64,000 nucleotides of DNA from Bubalus kerabau. Lineage: Eukaryota; Chordata; Mammalia; Artiodactyla; Bovidae. Under the pieces are notes generated by a model. That model saw nothing but the letters and a program-made list of their open reading frames with translations. It had not been told where the DNA came from and ran no database searches. The translations under genes were made by a program, and so were the position numbers. The stretch covers positions 22,395,501-22,459,500 of the forward strand of contig NC_073634.1 of assembly GCF_029407905.1 (NCBI RefSeq). Reading direction: 5' to 3'. Positions 10,640 to 23,900 of the stretch are shown one piece after another (within the stretch, counting starts at the first letter, position 1; every line of letters starts with the position of its first letter).

Positions 10640-10856
10640 TGTGCTCATATGCTAGGTCACTTCAGCCGTGTCTGACTTTTTGCAACCCTATGGACTGTAG
10701 CCCTCCAGGCTCCTCTGTCCATTGGATTCTTCAGACAAGAATGCTGGAGTGGGCTGCCATGCTCTCCTTCAGGGGGTCTCCCTGACCCAGGGATCGAACC
10801 CATGTCTCTTACATCTCCTGTGTTGACAGGCAGGTTCTTTACCACTACACCACCTG
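10640..10856 (-). mobile_element. Bov-tA SINE
   Basis: Minus-orientation Bov-tA: the BovA body is followed by a tRNA-like head with GGGATCGAACCCATG and ends at CACCACCTGGG. Near-repeats of GGTTTATRTGTG at both ends suggest a decayed target-site duplication. Confidence 0.88.
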
Positions 10857-10914
10857 GGTTTATATGTGTGTGCTTTACGGTGGGTAATGATTATTAGAAA
10901 ACTAACCAATCTAA

Positions 10915-13900
10915 TCACATGGACCACAGTCTTGTCTAACTCAACGAAACTAAGCCATGCTGTGTAGGGCCACTCAAGACAGACGGGTCATGGTGGAGAG
11001 TTCTGACAAAATGTGGTCCACAGGAGAAGGGAATGGCAAACCACCTCAGTATTCTTGCCTTGAAAACCCCATGAACAGTATGAAAAGGCAAAAAGATAGG
11101 ACACTGAAAGATGAACTCCCCAGGTTGATAGGTGCCCAATATGCTACTGGAGATCGGTGGAGAACTAACTCCAGAAAGAATGAAGAGACAGAGCCAAAGC
11201 AAAAACAATACCCAGTTGTGGATGTGACTGGTGATAGAAACAAAGTCAGATGCTGTAAAGAGCAATATTGCATAGAAACCTGGAATGTTAGGTCCATGAA
11301 TCAAGGCAAACTGGAAGTGGTCAAACAAGAGATGGCAAGAGCGAACATCGACATTTTAGGAATCAGTGAACTAGAATGGACTGGGATGGGTGAATTTAAT
11401 TCAGATGACCATTATATCTACTACTGTGGGCAAGAATCCCATAGAAGAAATGGAGTAGCCATCATGGTCACCAAGAATCCGAAATGCAGTACTTGGATGC
11501 AATCTCAAAAACGACAGAATGATCTCTGTTCATTTCCAAGGCAAATCATTCAATATCACAGTAATCCAAGTCTATGCCCTGACCAGTAACGCTGAAGAAG
11601 CTGAATGGTTCTATGAAGACCTACAAGACCATTTAGAACTAACACCCAAAAAAGATGTCCCTTTCATTATATGGGACTGGAATGCAAAAGTCAAGGAACA
11701 CCTGGAGTAACTGGCAAATTTGGCCTTGGAGTACAGAATGAAGCAGGGCCAAGGCTAATGGAGTTTTGCCAAGAGAACACACTGGTCATCGCAAACACCC
11801 TCCTCCAACAACACAAGAGAAGACTCTACACATGGACATCACCAGATGGTCAACACCAAAATCAGGCTGACAATATTCTTTGCACCCAAAGATGGAGAAG
11901 CTGTATACAGGCAGCAAAAACAAGACCAGGAGCTGACTGTGGCTCAGATCATGAACTCCTTATTGCCAAATTCAGACTGAAATTGAAGAAAGTGGGGAAA
12001 ACCACTAGAGCATTCAAGTATGACCTAAATTAAATCCCTTACAATTATACTATTATAGTGAGAAATAGATTTAAGGGACTAGATCTGATCGAGTGCCTGA
12101 TGAACTATGGACGGAGGTTCATGACATTGTAGAGGAGACAGGGATCAAGACCATCCCCAAGAAAAAGAGAGGCAAAGAGCAAAATGGCTGTCTGAGGAGG
12201 CCTTACAAATAGCTGTGAAAAGAAGAGAAGCAAAAAGCAAAGGAGGAAAGGAAAGATATACCCAATTGAATGCAGAGTTCCAAAGAATAGCAAGGAGATA
12301 TAAGAAAGCCTTCCTCAGCGATCAATGTAAGGAAATAGAGGAAAACAACAGAATGGGAAAGACTAGAGATCTCTTCAAGAAAATTAGAGATAAAAAGGGA
12401 ACATTTCATGCAAAGATGGGCTCGATAAAGGACAGAAATGGTATGGACCTAACAGAAGATATTAAGAAGAGGTGGCAAGAATACACAGAACTGTACAAAA
12501 CAGATCTTCATGACCCAGATAATCACGTTGGTTTGATCACTCACCTAGAGCCAGACATCCTGAAATGTGAAGTCAAGTGAGCCTTAGGAAGCATCACTAC
12601 GAACAAAGGTAGTGGAGGTGATGGAATTCCAGTTGAGCTATTTCAAATCCTAAAAGATTTGCTATGAAAGTGCTGCACCCAATATGCCAGCAATTATGGA
12701 AAACTCAGCAGTGGCCACAGGACTGGAAAAGGTCAGTTTTCATTCCAATCCCAAAGAAAGGCAATGCCAAAGAATGCTCAAACTACCGCATAATTGCACT
12801 CATCTCACATGCTAGCAAGTAATGCTCAAAACTCTCCAAGCCAGGCTTCAGCGATATGTGAACTGTGAACTTCCAGATGTTCAAGCTGGTTTTAGAAAAG
12901 GCAGAGGAACAAGAGATCAAATTGCCAACATCTGCTAGATCATCGAAAAAGCAAGAGAGTTCCAGAAAAACATCAATTTCTGCTTTACTGACTATGCCAA
13001 AGCCTTTGACTGTGTAGATCACAACAGGCTGTGGAAAATTCTGAAAGAGATGGGACTAACAGAGCACATGACTTCCCTCTTGAGAAATCTGTATGCAGGT
13101 CAGGAAGCAACAGTTAGAACTGGACATGGAACAACAGACTGGTTCCTAATAGGAAAAGGAATATGTCAAGGCTGTATATTGTCACCCTGTTTATTTAACT
13201 CATATGCAGAGTACATCATGAGAAACGCTGGGCTGGAAGAAGCACAAGCTGGAATCAAGATTGCTGGGAGAAATATCAATAACCTCAGATATGCAGATGA
13301 CACTACTCTTATGGCAGTAGGTTAAGAAGCACTAAAGAGCCTCTTGATAAAAGTGAAAGAGGAGAGTAAAAAAGTTGGCTTAAAGCTCAACATCCAGAAA
13401 ACTAAGATCATGGCATCTGGTCCCATCACTTCATGGCAAATAGATGGGGAAACATTGGAAACAGTGGCTGACTTTACTTTTGGGGGCTCCAAAATCACTG
13501 CAGATGGTGATTGCAGCCATGAAATTAAAAGACTTACTCCTTGGAAGGAAAGTTATGACCAACCAGATAGCATATTAAAAAGCAGAGACATAACTTCATC
13601 AACAAAGGTCTGTCTAGTCAATGCTATGGTTTTTCAAGTGGTCATTAGGGATGTGAGAGTTAGAGCATAAAGAAAGCTGAGCGCCGAAGAATTGATGCTT
13701 TTGAACTGTGGTGTTGGAGACGACTCCCAAGAGTCCCCTGAACTGCAAGGAGATCCAACCAATCCATCCTACAGGAAATCAGTCCTGAGTGTTCATTGGA
13801 AGGACTGATGTTGAAGCTGAAACTCCAGTACTTTGGCCACCTGATGTGAAGAGCTGACTCATTTGAAAAGACCCTCATGCTGTGAAAGACTGAGGGCAGG

Positions 13901-14058
13901 AGGAGAAAGGAATGAGAGAGGATGAGATGGTTGGATGGCATCACCGACTCAATGGAAATGAGTTTGGGAGAACAATGGGAGTTGGTGATGGACAGGGAGG
14001 CCTGGTGCGCTGCATTCCATGCGATCGCAAAGTGTTGGACACGTCTGAGCGTCTGAAG
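10915..14058 (+). mobile_element. Near full-length BovB (RTE-class) LINE, inactive
   Basis: This element is about 3.1 kb, close to full BovB length. It carries, in order, a 5' region, an apurinic-like endonuclease domain (about 11200-12030) and a reverse transcriptase (about 12590-13340) with its C-terminal part (to about 13700). The endonuclease shows ETWNVR near 11272, the acidic GISELEW segment near 11360 and a catalytic SDH near 11944. The RT shows its YADD catalytic motif at 13290-13301. Frames change near 11520-11590 and stops interrupt the RT (for example at 12578 and 13323), so it is a dead copy. BovB is known in ruminants and squamates and is widely accepted as horizontally transferred; that is literature knowledge, not shown here. 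Confidence 0.95.
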
Positions 14059-14065
14059 GATTATG

Positions 14066-16350
14066 ATTCCGCAAAATGACAAATAATTCGTGTTAAAAAA
14101 AGTTTTTATTTAAATGAGTGACTATTAAAAAAAGCTATCCAAAATAACCAGTTATTCGGATCTCTTTTTAACTGCTCAAACAAGTTTTCAAACTGAACTT
14201 GGTGATTCTTTCTGAATTCTGGTCAGGAAAAAAAAAAAAAAAAAAAGAGTAGACCACTTGACTGTAGAGAGAGCTCTGCTAGGATGAAGAGTTCTTTGGG
14301 AAAAAGGAGCATGCAATAGTCCCCTGTACTTCAGTTTCTCCTAGTATCTGCCTGCTCTAATTTCTCTCACTTCTTTTTCCTGTCTGATTCATGTGGCCCA
14401 TCCCTGCTTCCACTTTTCCTGACTGCAAACTTTACTCCCTAGATTTAAAGTCTAGTCAACACAGGGTTGGGGAAACAGCCAATCGCACAAGTTGGGTCAT
14501 AAGGAATTTCATTATCTGAAATTTTTCTTGGACTCCAGAAGTTAAATCTAAATCCCAGTCTTCTGATAGGTAGGGAAATATCTTCTATTATTTACTAGTA
14601 TTATTATCATCATCACTATTATTTTCTTTTGGCTGAAAATAGCTACTAAATTTCAATTTCAAATTTAAACTTTATATTATTTAGTTTTAATAATTGAATG
14701 AAATTTAATTTTTAAGTTACATTGATTTTAAATTTGTAAGTGGCTGATGTTTAGAGAAATAAACACTTAAAATCTAAAATAAGGATTGCTTTAACAAGTC
14801 TAAGTATTTGACACAGGATGGTAATGATACTACAGATCTGAAGCTGTAGTAAAACTTCTCTTGGAATATAGATGGTGATCAACTTAAGATTCTATTTCTC
14901 TAAGCAAAGATAAATTTTTAACAAACACATTCCTATTCTTTCTCATCAACTCATCCCTCTCTTGTCTATCCTTTTTCTTTTTAATTTTCCAGTAAATGAC
15001 AGCTCTACGCAACAGATTTTTTTTTCTTTTTAAATAACTATGGTGCCCCCGTTTCTAAGGCAGCAACTGAATTTCAAACAATTAATGTAATCTTCATTAC
15101 TATAAAAAGAGCTGTGGCAGAGCAGGTCGAGGTGTGGTAGGAAGAGAAGAACATTTTTAACATTTTTATAAACTGGCTATTCCTGCTGGCTATTCAACAT
15201 ACTGGTCTCCCAGGTGGAGCCTTTTCTCAGCAGAAACCCAATCTTCATTTAGGCTTGAACTGCTCAGGACAGCACCTCCCACCCCAAACTCCCATCTGAT
15301 ATTCCATTAACATCAATGAAGTTAGTTCTCTAAAGAATTCAAATGTATGTTGTTTTCTTATAAACATGATGTGGGGTACAAATCTGGGCACTGTACTAGA
15401 AACATAAGAAAAATGAATGTGGTTGAAGAGGTTCAATACATTTTTGTTTTTTCAAGACTATGTGCCCTTAAATGTTTTCAAAAAAGCTTTAACTTATATT
15501 GCATGTAATGTATTTCTCTCCCTCTACTCAGCAGGCCCTCAATATGCTACTGTTGTTCAATACATGTTAATTTTAGCACTTGCAGTTGTTCCCTGTGATG
15601 GAAAATTCTACCATTATCTATGTTATCTCCTGGCCCAGATTTCCCCCCAGCTGCAGGACATGAAGTAACAAGGAGATGGTTTGGACCAGCTCATAGACAT
15701 TTTCACACGAACTCATAATGTGTAACTTTACTACCCATGAGCTGACTGTATTCAAGCTTAAAGAGCCAATACGTACATTTTCATTATAGGAGAAAAGGAC
15801 AATTTAAATAATACAGTGTTTAGTACAGTAGATGACAATAACTAAATAAATGCTGCAACATTTCTATGAGAATGTAGCCAGATTAAAACATGAAGAGTAC
15901 AAACTAGTTAGAAGGTGAAATGGAGCTTTCAGCAAATTTCAAACAAACACCTGAGGAAAAAATACTATAGTGCCTCTGATATTCTGAAAGAAGTCCTATA
16001 TAGCTGACATGTAAAGAACAACAGGAATTAATAACTGTTATTTTTACACCTGGTACTTATTAAGCACTCAAGAAAAATAATGCATTTTATATGCATTAAC
16101 TTGATCCTTATAATGTCCCTATGTGGAAGTACATGGATTATTTTCATCTGACATGTAGGCATACCACATATGTAACCATATGTTATAAGACCAGATGAAA
16201 TAAAAGGGGGAGGTGAGGTAGGCAGGGGTCAGATTATGAAGGGGCCTAAGAGTACTTTATGGAATTAGTCTTTATGGTATAGTAATCAGCTGAAGAGTTT
16301 TCAGAAAGGCATCAGATTTGAAAATATAAAGATCATTTCAGTTTCTGCAT
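14066..16350. other. Intergenic sequence, no gene seen
   Basis: AT-rich, mostly unique-looking sequence with a poly(A) run at 14228-14246 and a MIR relic in antisense at about 16030-16160. Open frames here (for example 15417-15668) are short, have unusual composition and resemble no known protein. Confidence 0.5.
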
Positions 16351-16354
16351 GAGA

Positions 16355-16600
16355 AATACAATATTAGCTGACATTTCTAAATCATTTTCTAAGGGTCAGG
16401 CACTATTTTAAGGCCCTTTGCAAGTACTGACTCATTTAACCTACAGCTACTCTATAAAATAAGAATTATTATTTTTCTCGTTTTACAAATGTAGAAACAA
16501 GTGACTTGCTCAAGTTCACACAGGTTGTAGGTGACAGTCAGGTTCCAATCCAGGCAGACTGACCCTACCATCCACAGCCCCCTTGCTACATTGCAATCAA
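16355..16600 (-). repeat. MIR SINE relic, nearly complete
   Basis: In plus reading it runs CATTTCTAAATCATTTTCTA, a 3' half, then GACTTGCTCAAGTTCACACA (core) and CCAATCCAGGCAGACTGACC (tRNA-like half). That is a MIR in minus orientation and one of the longest in the window. Confidence 0.75.
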
Positions 16601-18620
16601 CCGTGGTGTTGGACTAAGACAGTGATAATGGCAATAAAGACACATGGAGGTATTTAGGAAACTTGGTGCATAGTGAGGGAGAACATGGGATGTGTCAGAG
16701 ATGATACCAAAATTTATGAACCGCTTACTATCAGTATAAGAGTTGTGTTGGAGTATAACTCCAGTATAAGAGTTAGCTGGAGATCATGAATTGAGAAGCA
16801 GGTTTTAGGTAAGGAGGTAAAGAGTCCAATTTTAAGTTGAGGAGTTTCTGAGAACCAATGTCAGGTAGTCACACATGGAATCTGAAGAGTAGAAGCAAGG
16901 CTAGGCTCCGGACAAGCCTACAAAGGAATCCTTGATTATTATCCTCTATTACACCTTGTTTCATACCTTTCTTTCCTCGTGATCACAACCTGAGATTATT
17001 TTCTCTCCCTCCCCAGGCAGAATGTAAACATATCATGGTAGATTCTTTGCCTGACTGTTCTTTATTGTATTTCCAATGCCTGCCACATCGTAGTGTCCCA
17101 TTAATAACTGAATGGGGCAATGCATGAATAACAGACATTACACAATCTTATTACAAAATCTTTAACAGGGATTCAAGTCCTCTTCATGTGTGTGCAGTGT
17201 CAAGGGATGCACTATCACAAGGCAATCATTTCTCAACAGGCAATCATTTCTCTCAGAAAATTCTTTTAAGTCCTATTCCAAACCACTTATTTGAAACATT
17301 GTCCTATTGCTGTGGTCCATGGTCTGACCCTCCTATCTGATGGTTAATGATCGTGTTGCTCTTTCTTACCCTCAGTTCCTCTGTATCACTTGGCTTGGAT
17401 ACACACCATTTTGTCGCTGCTCTTGACATGTGCCATATGAAGGTGATTCTTCAACCCCCTCAGTCCAGCCTTCCCCTCCATACACACAGAAGGCCCACAG
17501 TGTATAGGGCAGGACTGTCAATTTCTTTGCTTTAAGAAGTATATTTTTACTATACAGCAATTTCATTAGGTCCTTCTTACTCACTTTGTAATGATTTACA
17601 GCTAACTAAAATGCCATTTTAAAAAATGTTTAGGTATATCAAAATATTGGGGAGATTTAAGTGCACTCCAAGGCATTTTCTTGGAATCTGGTAAACAATA
17701 ACCCAGTTTTATTTTCACATCTCTTATTTCAAAAAGCAGAGCTTTCTAAGATTCAGCAATGCATATCAAAATTCAAAACTGTCATATCTTTACCCCTTTA
17801 AGAAATCTAAACCAAGGAAATAATCTACAAACTTTCATTTTTAAAAAGCCAAATGCAGCATTACTTATTTTAATATAAACACTAGAAGCCAAGAACCATA
17901 GCACAGGATGATGGCCAAGTCAGTAACAGTACATTTATTATTTAGTAGGTATCTAAAAGATGGTTACTAAATCTATCCTATATTATGATTAGAGTAATTC
18001 TATGAAAAAAATGACATAAAATAAGTGGATACAACAGCCTACCTCCAGGACGTGATTACAAATGTGGAAGAGAATGGATTAAAATATCAACAATGATTTG
18101 GCCTGTGTGGTGAATTGTGGTAATTTTCCCCAAAATTTAATAAATCAAATTTTATAATTAAAATTAACTTATAATAATGTATAAAATTGATTTTCCTTTG
18201 ATCTCTGACTGCTTTTATGTTCATTAGACAAGATTAAGGGACTTTTCTGTTTCACAAATGAGAGATATTTTCTTATATCATAATAAGAAATAAGTTGTGC
18301 AGTGAAACAAATTAATAAATATAATTCATCAAACAGATCTCCCTTTTATAGATATGATCATAGAAAACTAGAGGTTAAGTTGTCAGTGGCTCAGAAGAGT
18401 TGAGAGAAAGTATAAAGATGTACTGGGGAGAGGAAAGGGAGAAAAAGAAAGATGGAAGGAGAGAAGGAAAAGAGAGAGAATCATTGCTACTGCATGATGT
18501 AGTATATTCCCCAAAGCAGGAAATGATGGGGAAAGCCTGGGAGGTACAAAGACCAGCAGAGAACAGCCAAGCGAGAGATAAACATACTTCATAAATAGAT
18601 GAATGAAAAGGGTTATGTGC
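16601..18620. other. Intergenic sequence with L2 relic, no gene seen
   Basis: An L2-like 3' end is visible at about 16920-17130 (GTAGATTCTTTGCCTGACTG through ACTGAATGGG). The rest is unique-looking, with a purine-rich stretch at 18420-18480. No coding potential is supported. Confidence 0.45.
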
Positions 18621-18624
18621 ACAA

Positions 18625-19215
18625 AAACAAGGAGACTGGAAAACAGTCTGGCAGTTTCTTAGAAAGTTAAACACAGAGTTCCCACTGAGCCAGCAATTCC
18701 ACTCCCAGATATACACCCAGACCAAGTGAAAAACAAGAGCAACACAAATACTTGTACACAACTGTTTACAGCAGCACTATTTGTAATACACAGAAAATGA
18801 AAACAACACAAACGCCCATCAACTAATGAATGGATAAATAAAATATAAACAGAAAGGAACAGTATTCAACCATTAAAAAGGATGCAGTACTGATGCATGC
18901 TACCACATGCATGAACCTTAAAAATGTTAAGTCAAGAAGTCAGTCACAAACAGTGTATGATTTCATTTATATGAAATGTTCATATTTAATATGAGAATTG
19001 ATAGAAAGTAAGCTTGGGGGAAATAGAGAACTTGTGGGGCAATAGCTAAATGGTGTCAGATTTCTTTCTGGGATAATGAAAATGTTTACAATTCATTGTG
19101 GTGATGGTTATACTACTCTGTGAACATACTAAAAACCACTGAATTATACATTTAATATGGGTGAATTGTATGGTATATGAATAATATCTCAATAAAGTGT
19201 TACCAAAAAACCTCT
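18625..19215 (+). mobile_element. Old L1 3' end
   Basis: This is the typical end of L1 ORF2 and 3' UTR in plus orientation: CCAGCAATTCCACTCCCAGA near 18690, CCCATCAACTAATGAATGGA near 18813 and the terminal TATCTCAATAAAGTGTTA. It is a mammal-wide older subfamily, heavily diverged. Confidence 0.82.
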
Positions 19216-19414
19216 AAAAAACAAAGAGAATAGCTTTGGAAAAGCAGGTATAAAATGAAAAAACAAAAAACCTTGCAGAAGTAAAAGTCATTAAGAAAAT
19301 AAATGAGAACACACCTATCTGAGGTCTAAAGACTACATGAGGAAGGCAAGGCTACATCAGCTGCCAATTGGTGAGGGTCTGAGAGAGAATAAGTAGGAGG
19401 TAGTAGGTGATGAC

Positions 19415-19680
19415 CAGAGAAGGTGATGGCACCCCACTCCAGTACTCTTGCCTAGAAAATCCCATGGACGGAGGAACCTGGTAGGCTGCAGTCCATGGGG
19501 TCGCGAAGAGTCGGACACGACTGAGCGACTTCACTTTCATGCATTGGAGCAGGAAATGGCAACCCACTCCAGTGTTCTTGCCTGGAGACTCCCAGGGACA
19601 GGGGAGCCTGGTGGGCTGCCGTCTATGGGGTCGCACAGAGTCGGACAAGACTGAAGCAACTTAGCAGCAGCAGAAGCAGC
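19415..19680 (+). mobile_element. BOV-A2 SINE with 13-bp target-site duplication
   Basis: A complete two-unit BOV-A2 ending in a CAG/AAG tail is flanked by the perfect 13-bp repeat AGTAGGTGATGAC at 19402-19414 and 19681-19693. It lies about 470 bp beyond the HEATR5B poly(A) signal. Confidence 0.96.
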
Positions 19681-20149
19681 AGTAGGTGATGACAAGGTAC
19701 GTATTTGGAACGTTCAGAAAGGTTCAGTCTACATTACACATCTGGTAAAACTTGGTGTTTAAAGTGTGCTAAACAGTATGGCAAACATTCATTCATCAAT
19801 TATCTATTTGATGTGGTAAAATTCCCACTGCATAAGAGACTGGCGTAACTATGACTAATTCATTTTTGTATGCCCTCCAGCACTTAGCTCGATGCCGTCG
19901 ACATAGTAGGCACTCAATATTGAATGAAACCAACCAGAGCCAGAACTCAAGGCTCTGTAATTACAAAGCATAAGTGAGGCCAAATTGCAGCCATTAAAAA
20001 AACCAGAACATTATTCCATATTTGAATCATTTTAATGGATCTTTAAATGAGAGTTTTAATTCAGTTAACTAAAATATACACAAGCATAATTTAGTAATCT
20101 AATATGAAAGCAAGAAGATCTAGCAGAAAGGTAAGGACTTTCTGAGAAA

Positions 20150-20621
20150 TGCTAAGAAAATGTAACTTTATTCTTAATATATACACCATGAAACAGACAC
20201 TTCACATTATTTTGTTTCTTCAAAACTTAAATTCTGCTTGCTTTTCAGTTAATTTTTTTTGGTAACAGATGCTATTGAATATACCATTTTTTTCCTGACA
20301 ATAACAACAGGCCGCCCAACTACATGATACAATATTTTGCATTTAATTTAAAAGATTATGGCTCAGTGTTTAAAAAATAAATTAATTAATAAAAGAGAAA
20401 CATTATTAGGAAAAAAAATGAAAGCACATTCACCACAATAAAAAAAAAAATCATTCCTTCAAAATTAGAAACCCGTGTGAGCATTATTTCACTTACCCTA
20501 CCTCGGAAGCATATAATTCCTGTGTATAAATAAAGTTGAACCTATAGACTGGAATGATACAGTGGTTACCACTAATTAGGCCCTAACTGACAATATAAAC
20601 AAAAATAAATGGAATTGCACA
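20150..20621 (-). other. HEATR5B: HEATR5B 3' UTR (inferred)
   Basis: This is the stretch after the TAA stop to just past the first AATAAA on the minus strand. Its length of about 450-470 nt is inferred from the signal position; longer isoforms are possible. The sequence is AT-rich with A/T runs. Confidence 0.65.
20167..20172 (-). terminator. HEATR5B: HEATR5B polyadenylation signal (AATAAA)
   Basis: TTTATT on the plus strand is AATAAA on the minus strand, about 450 nt after the stop codon. I saw no earlier canonical hexamer in the sense direction between 20621 and here. Cleavage is expected 10-30 nt further left. Confidence 0.6.
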
Positions 20622-20926
20622 TTAAAAGAAACTTGTTTTTAGCTTAATTGTTGGCGCAGAGTGCACGGTTGGGGCTGGCTGCCTGGTGGCCACTTTAGCC
20701 TTACTAGCTTGACTTGCTCTAACAGCAGTTTCCAGACGTACTTTCAGCTCAGGAGCTGCTCCCATTACTGTCTTGAAAGCGTGTGGATACAGAGGTCCAA
20801 TATGCATTAAATTCTGGAGTGCAAACTCATGGAGATCTTTGGAAGCTGTGCTTGCTGAGGCAAAAGAATTTTCATCCAGCAGGTAAGAGATCAAAGTGGG
20901 AACTAAAAGAGCAAGTAATTGGACTC
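20622..20926 (-). CDS. HEATR5B: HEATR5B terminal coding exon and stop
   Basis: 305 nt coding for the last 100 complete residues: [20 protein letters not shown] and on to the basic, Ala/Pro/Gln-rich tail ending TIKLKTSFF, then TAA (complement of 20622-20624). The acceptor is TATTTGCAG. The C-terminal 40 residues look disordered and positively charged. Confidence 0.97.
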
Positions 20927-23900
20927 CTGCAAATAACAAAGATAAAGTCTGAAGATGCTCATGAATCTGAAAATTACAGTAAACCTTTATTTAACCCTAG
21001 GCAATTACCACAGTAGTCTGAATTATAATAAAACACAAGTAAATGTGCCCAATCTATTTTAGACCTCAATAATTATTCATTATTAATATTGAGTATTTAC
21101 TAATTCTCCAAGTCACGTTAGGGTAGGAAATCAGGTTTGATTTCCTGTTAAGACTATATATTTTGCATTTATACTAATTGTTTTATTTTAAAAAATACTG
21201 GCTAAAACATAAAAATGAAGAATTTTACAAATGCCACTGGTAAAATGTATTTTGAGAATAAAATTGTGAAAATTCCAAGGGTATTCCAGAATAGGAAGGT
21301 TCGAAGTTTAATGCAACAAGGAACAGCAACATGAAGCATTCATTAAGAGGAAGAAACCATCAAAGGCATGAGCTAATGTATACATTAATGTGATGACAAC
21401 CATTTCCCTTTGGTTTGTGCACGGCAGTTAGCCTCAGATTTAGTATTAATTTTCAAAAAGTGACGACTGCCTATTCTACCTCTTAGAAGTCTTACTATAG
21501 TACAAAACATCTGAGTAAAGCAGTTCTTTAAAAAATGAAATCATTATGGTGCTTACTGTTGATATAGCCCATTAATACCAAATACTAGAAATTGGTTTGA
21601 GAATTGAAGCTACATTGCCTCAGTTATTTCATACTTTAAATTAATTGGCTCTTACATGGAAAATTAAAGGGTTATTTATTAAATGAACCTTGTTAAATCT
21701 AATTATTAAACTATATTTAATTTCATGAATAATACATGAATATAGTCTTGCTGTTAAAAGAATTCAAACAACAGAGAATTATTTGAAAAAGTATAAGACT
21801 CTCTTCCCTACCTAAATTAGAACACCTGTTCAGGAATTGATCCCAAGAGTCAACTCAAGTCAGACATAATTTAATACTAACTATGCAAAAGTCAATAAGC
21901 TCAATGTTGAGATTATGAAATGAATAAGATTTAGTCTGTATGTTTATGGAATTTACATTGAGTAAAATACAAATAAAGACAAAATTATGTTGAGTCACCA
22001 AACATGGACCATGATGTCAGTCATAACATTTCTATCCAAATAATCTGTTAACATCTAGTTTCAACTAAACTTATCAGCTCCTCCCAAACAGCTCTTCTTC
22101 CTGAACTTTTCAATTTTAAGATGGCTTCCATGCTTCTTCCAAGTAACACAGTAATATTTGGCTCTTCTCTTTCTCTTGTCCCTATAACCTATACTCATCA
22201 AGTCAGATCAATTTTTTTTTCCACAATCACTTCTATACTCTTCTCTTCCACTGCAGTAATTCTGGATTATCATTTTATAGGGAACTTATCAGCAATAGCT
22301 TTTTTAAAATCTCCACTACCTTTCTAACATCTGTGAAATTCTTTCAAGAGAAGGAAAAATTTTATGATAGAAAAACTGATGCAATTTTTACCCAGAGAAT
22401 AATCTGGCAATATATATTAAAAGTCTTAAAAATGTGCCTTCCTTTCAACCCAATAATTTCACTTAAAAAAATTATCTGATAGAAGTAACACACAGGAGGA
22501 GATGGCCCTTTGTCTTTTAAACTCTGTTTTGGACTATGGGGGTGAATGACCATGGGCCTGGCAAGTCATGTAAGAACACCCGTCCCACTGCTTCCACCAT
22601 TTGTGAAACATGGAAGGTTCCACTAATCAGATACCACATTTCAGAGTTCTGTGAAGACCCCAGAGGAATGACTCTAGTTATACTGTTAAATTCTACTTCT
22701 ACTGTTTTTTATTCTGTTAATGCAAATTTACTTCATTTAAAAAAAACATAGAATGATCACAGATAATAAAATGTCAATTTTTAAAAAAAATAAGTGTGCA
22801 AAGATATCTGTACAAGAACACTCATTTCAGTTATTGATGATCTTAAAAAAACTGGAAACAGCTTAAGAATTCAATCATAAGGTACTAGTTTAAAAAGTAC
22901 AGTCCTTCTGTAACGATTAGAAGTCATAGTTTTAAAGATAAATTTTAGATTGTGATGAAATCTAAGCTTAGGGAATAAAGAGGAGTAAGTATTAAGTTGC
23001 ATAAGTCTCTGGTTAAATGGATGTATATGGTAGTTTTTCATTAAATTAAAAAACAATAATTTTAAATTCTGTAGTATTTTAATACTGATGTTTAGCATGA
23101 ATATTAATCTGGTCCTATTTATTAAAAAGCTTTTATATATCTCTTACAAACACCAAAATGTATTATTCTTAAAAATATATTAAACAGCCATATTTTCCCT
23201 AGTTCTTAAACAGTACCTTCCTAGAAGAAAAGATCCATGGGTTGAAATGCATCCGTAATTTATTTTAAACTCTTGCTCTTAAATATAAATCAATTCAATT
23301 TTGTTAGCAAGATAAGCAAAAACATTAAGCTTTCACATAATAACAACCTTTAGAAAATTTACTGCTGCAGTGGCCTGTGTCAAGTAGCAAATAAGATTAA
23401 TATGTAATACAAATCTTCATTTTAGACTAGTGGCTTTTTAGAGGAAAGTACTTACTGTTCTGTTCTTCCCCAAGAGCAACCAATGTTTCAAGAACTTTGA
23501 TTCCTTCTTGAACAGCTAAGAGTTCTGTACTACTGCCTGGTCTGTTTCTTTCAACAGCTTTTAGCTTTTCAACTACTATTGGAGCTAAGGAATGGATATA
23601 AGGAGTTGAAAGGGCCCGATTGGAATGTTGAAAAACTGAGAGGAGAAGCTGGTAACATTTGGCTTGAACCTATAAAAGAAAATAATTTTATTAATTTACA
23701 TGTGTGACAGTTCTTATTTGCTCTACAATCACATTGCATCTTAATATGTATGGAAAACAAGCAATACTGCAGGATGAAAATAGAAATGTGATGAATTAAT
23801 GCCATTTCTACTTATAGAAATGGAATAATAAAACTTCTAATATGCTAACTAAATAAAATTTAAATTAATCAAACATTCCTTATATGTTAGCTCCCAAAAT

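Noticed and set aside
10957..11589. 210-codon frame, considered as a host endonuclease gene
   Set aside because: It is the BovB endonuclease region, followed in the next frame by the rest of the same domain.
15417..15668. 83-codon plus frame in the intergenic region
   Set aside because: AT-rich, hydrophobic by composition, no recognisable family and no promoter or splice context.
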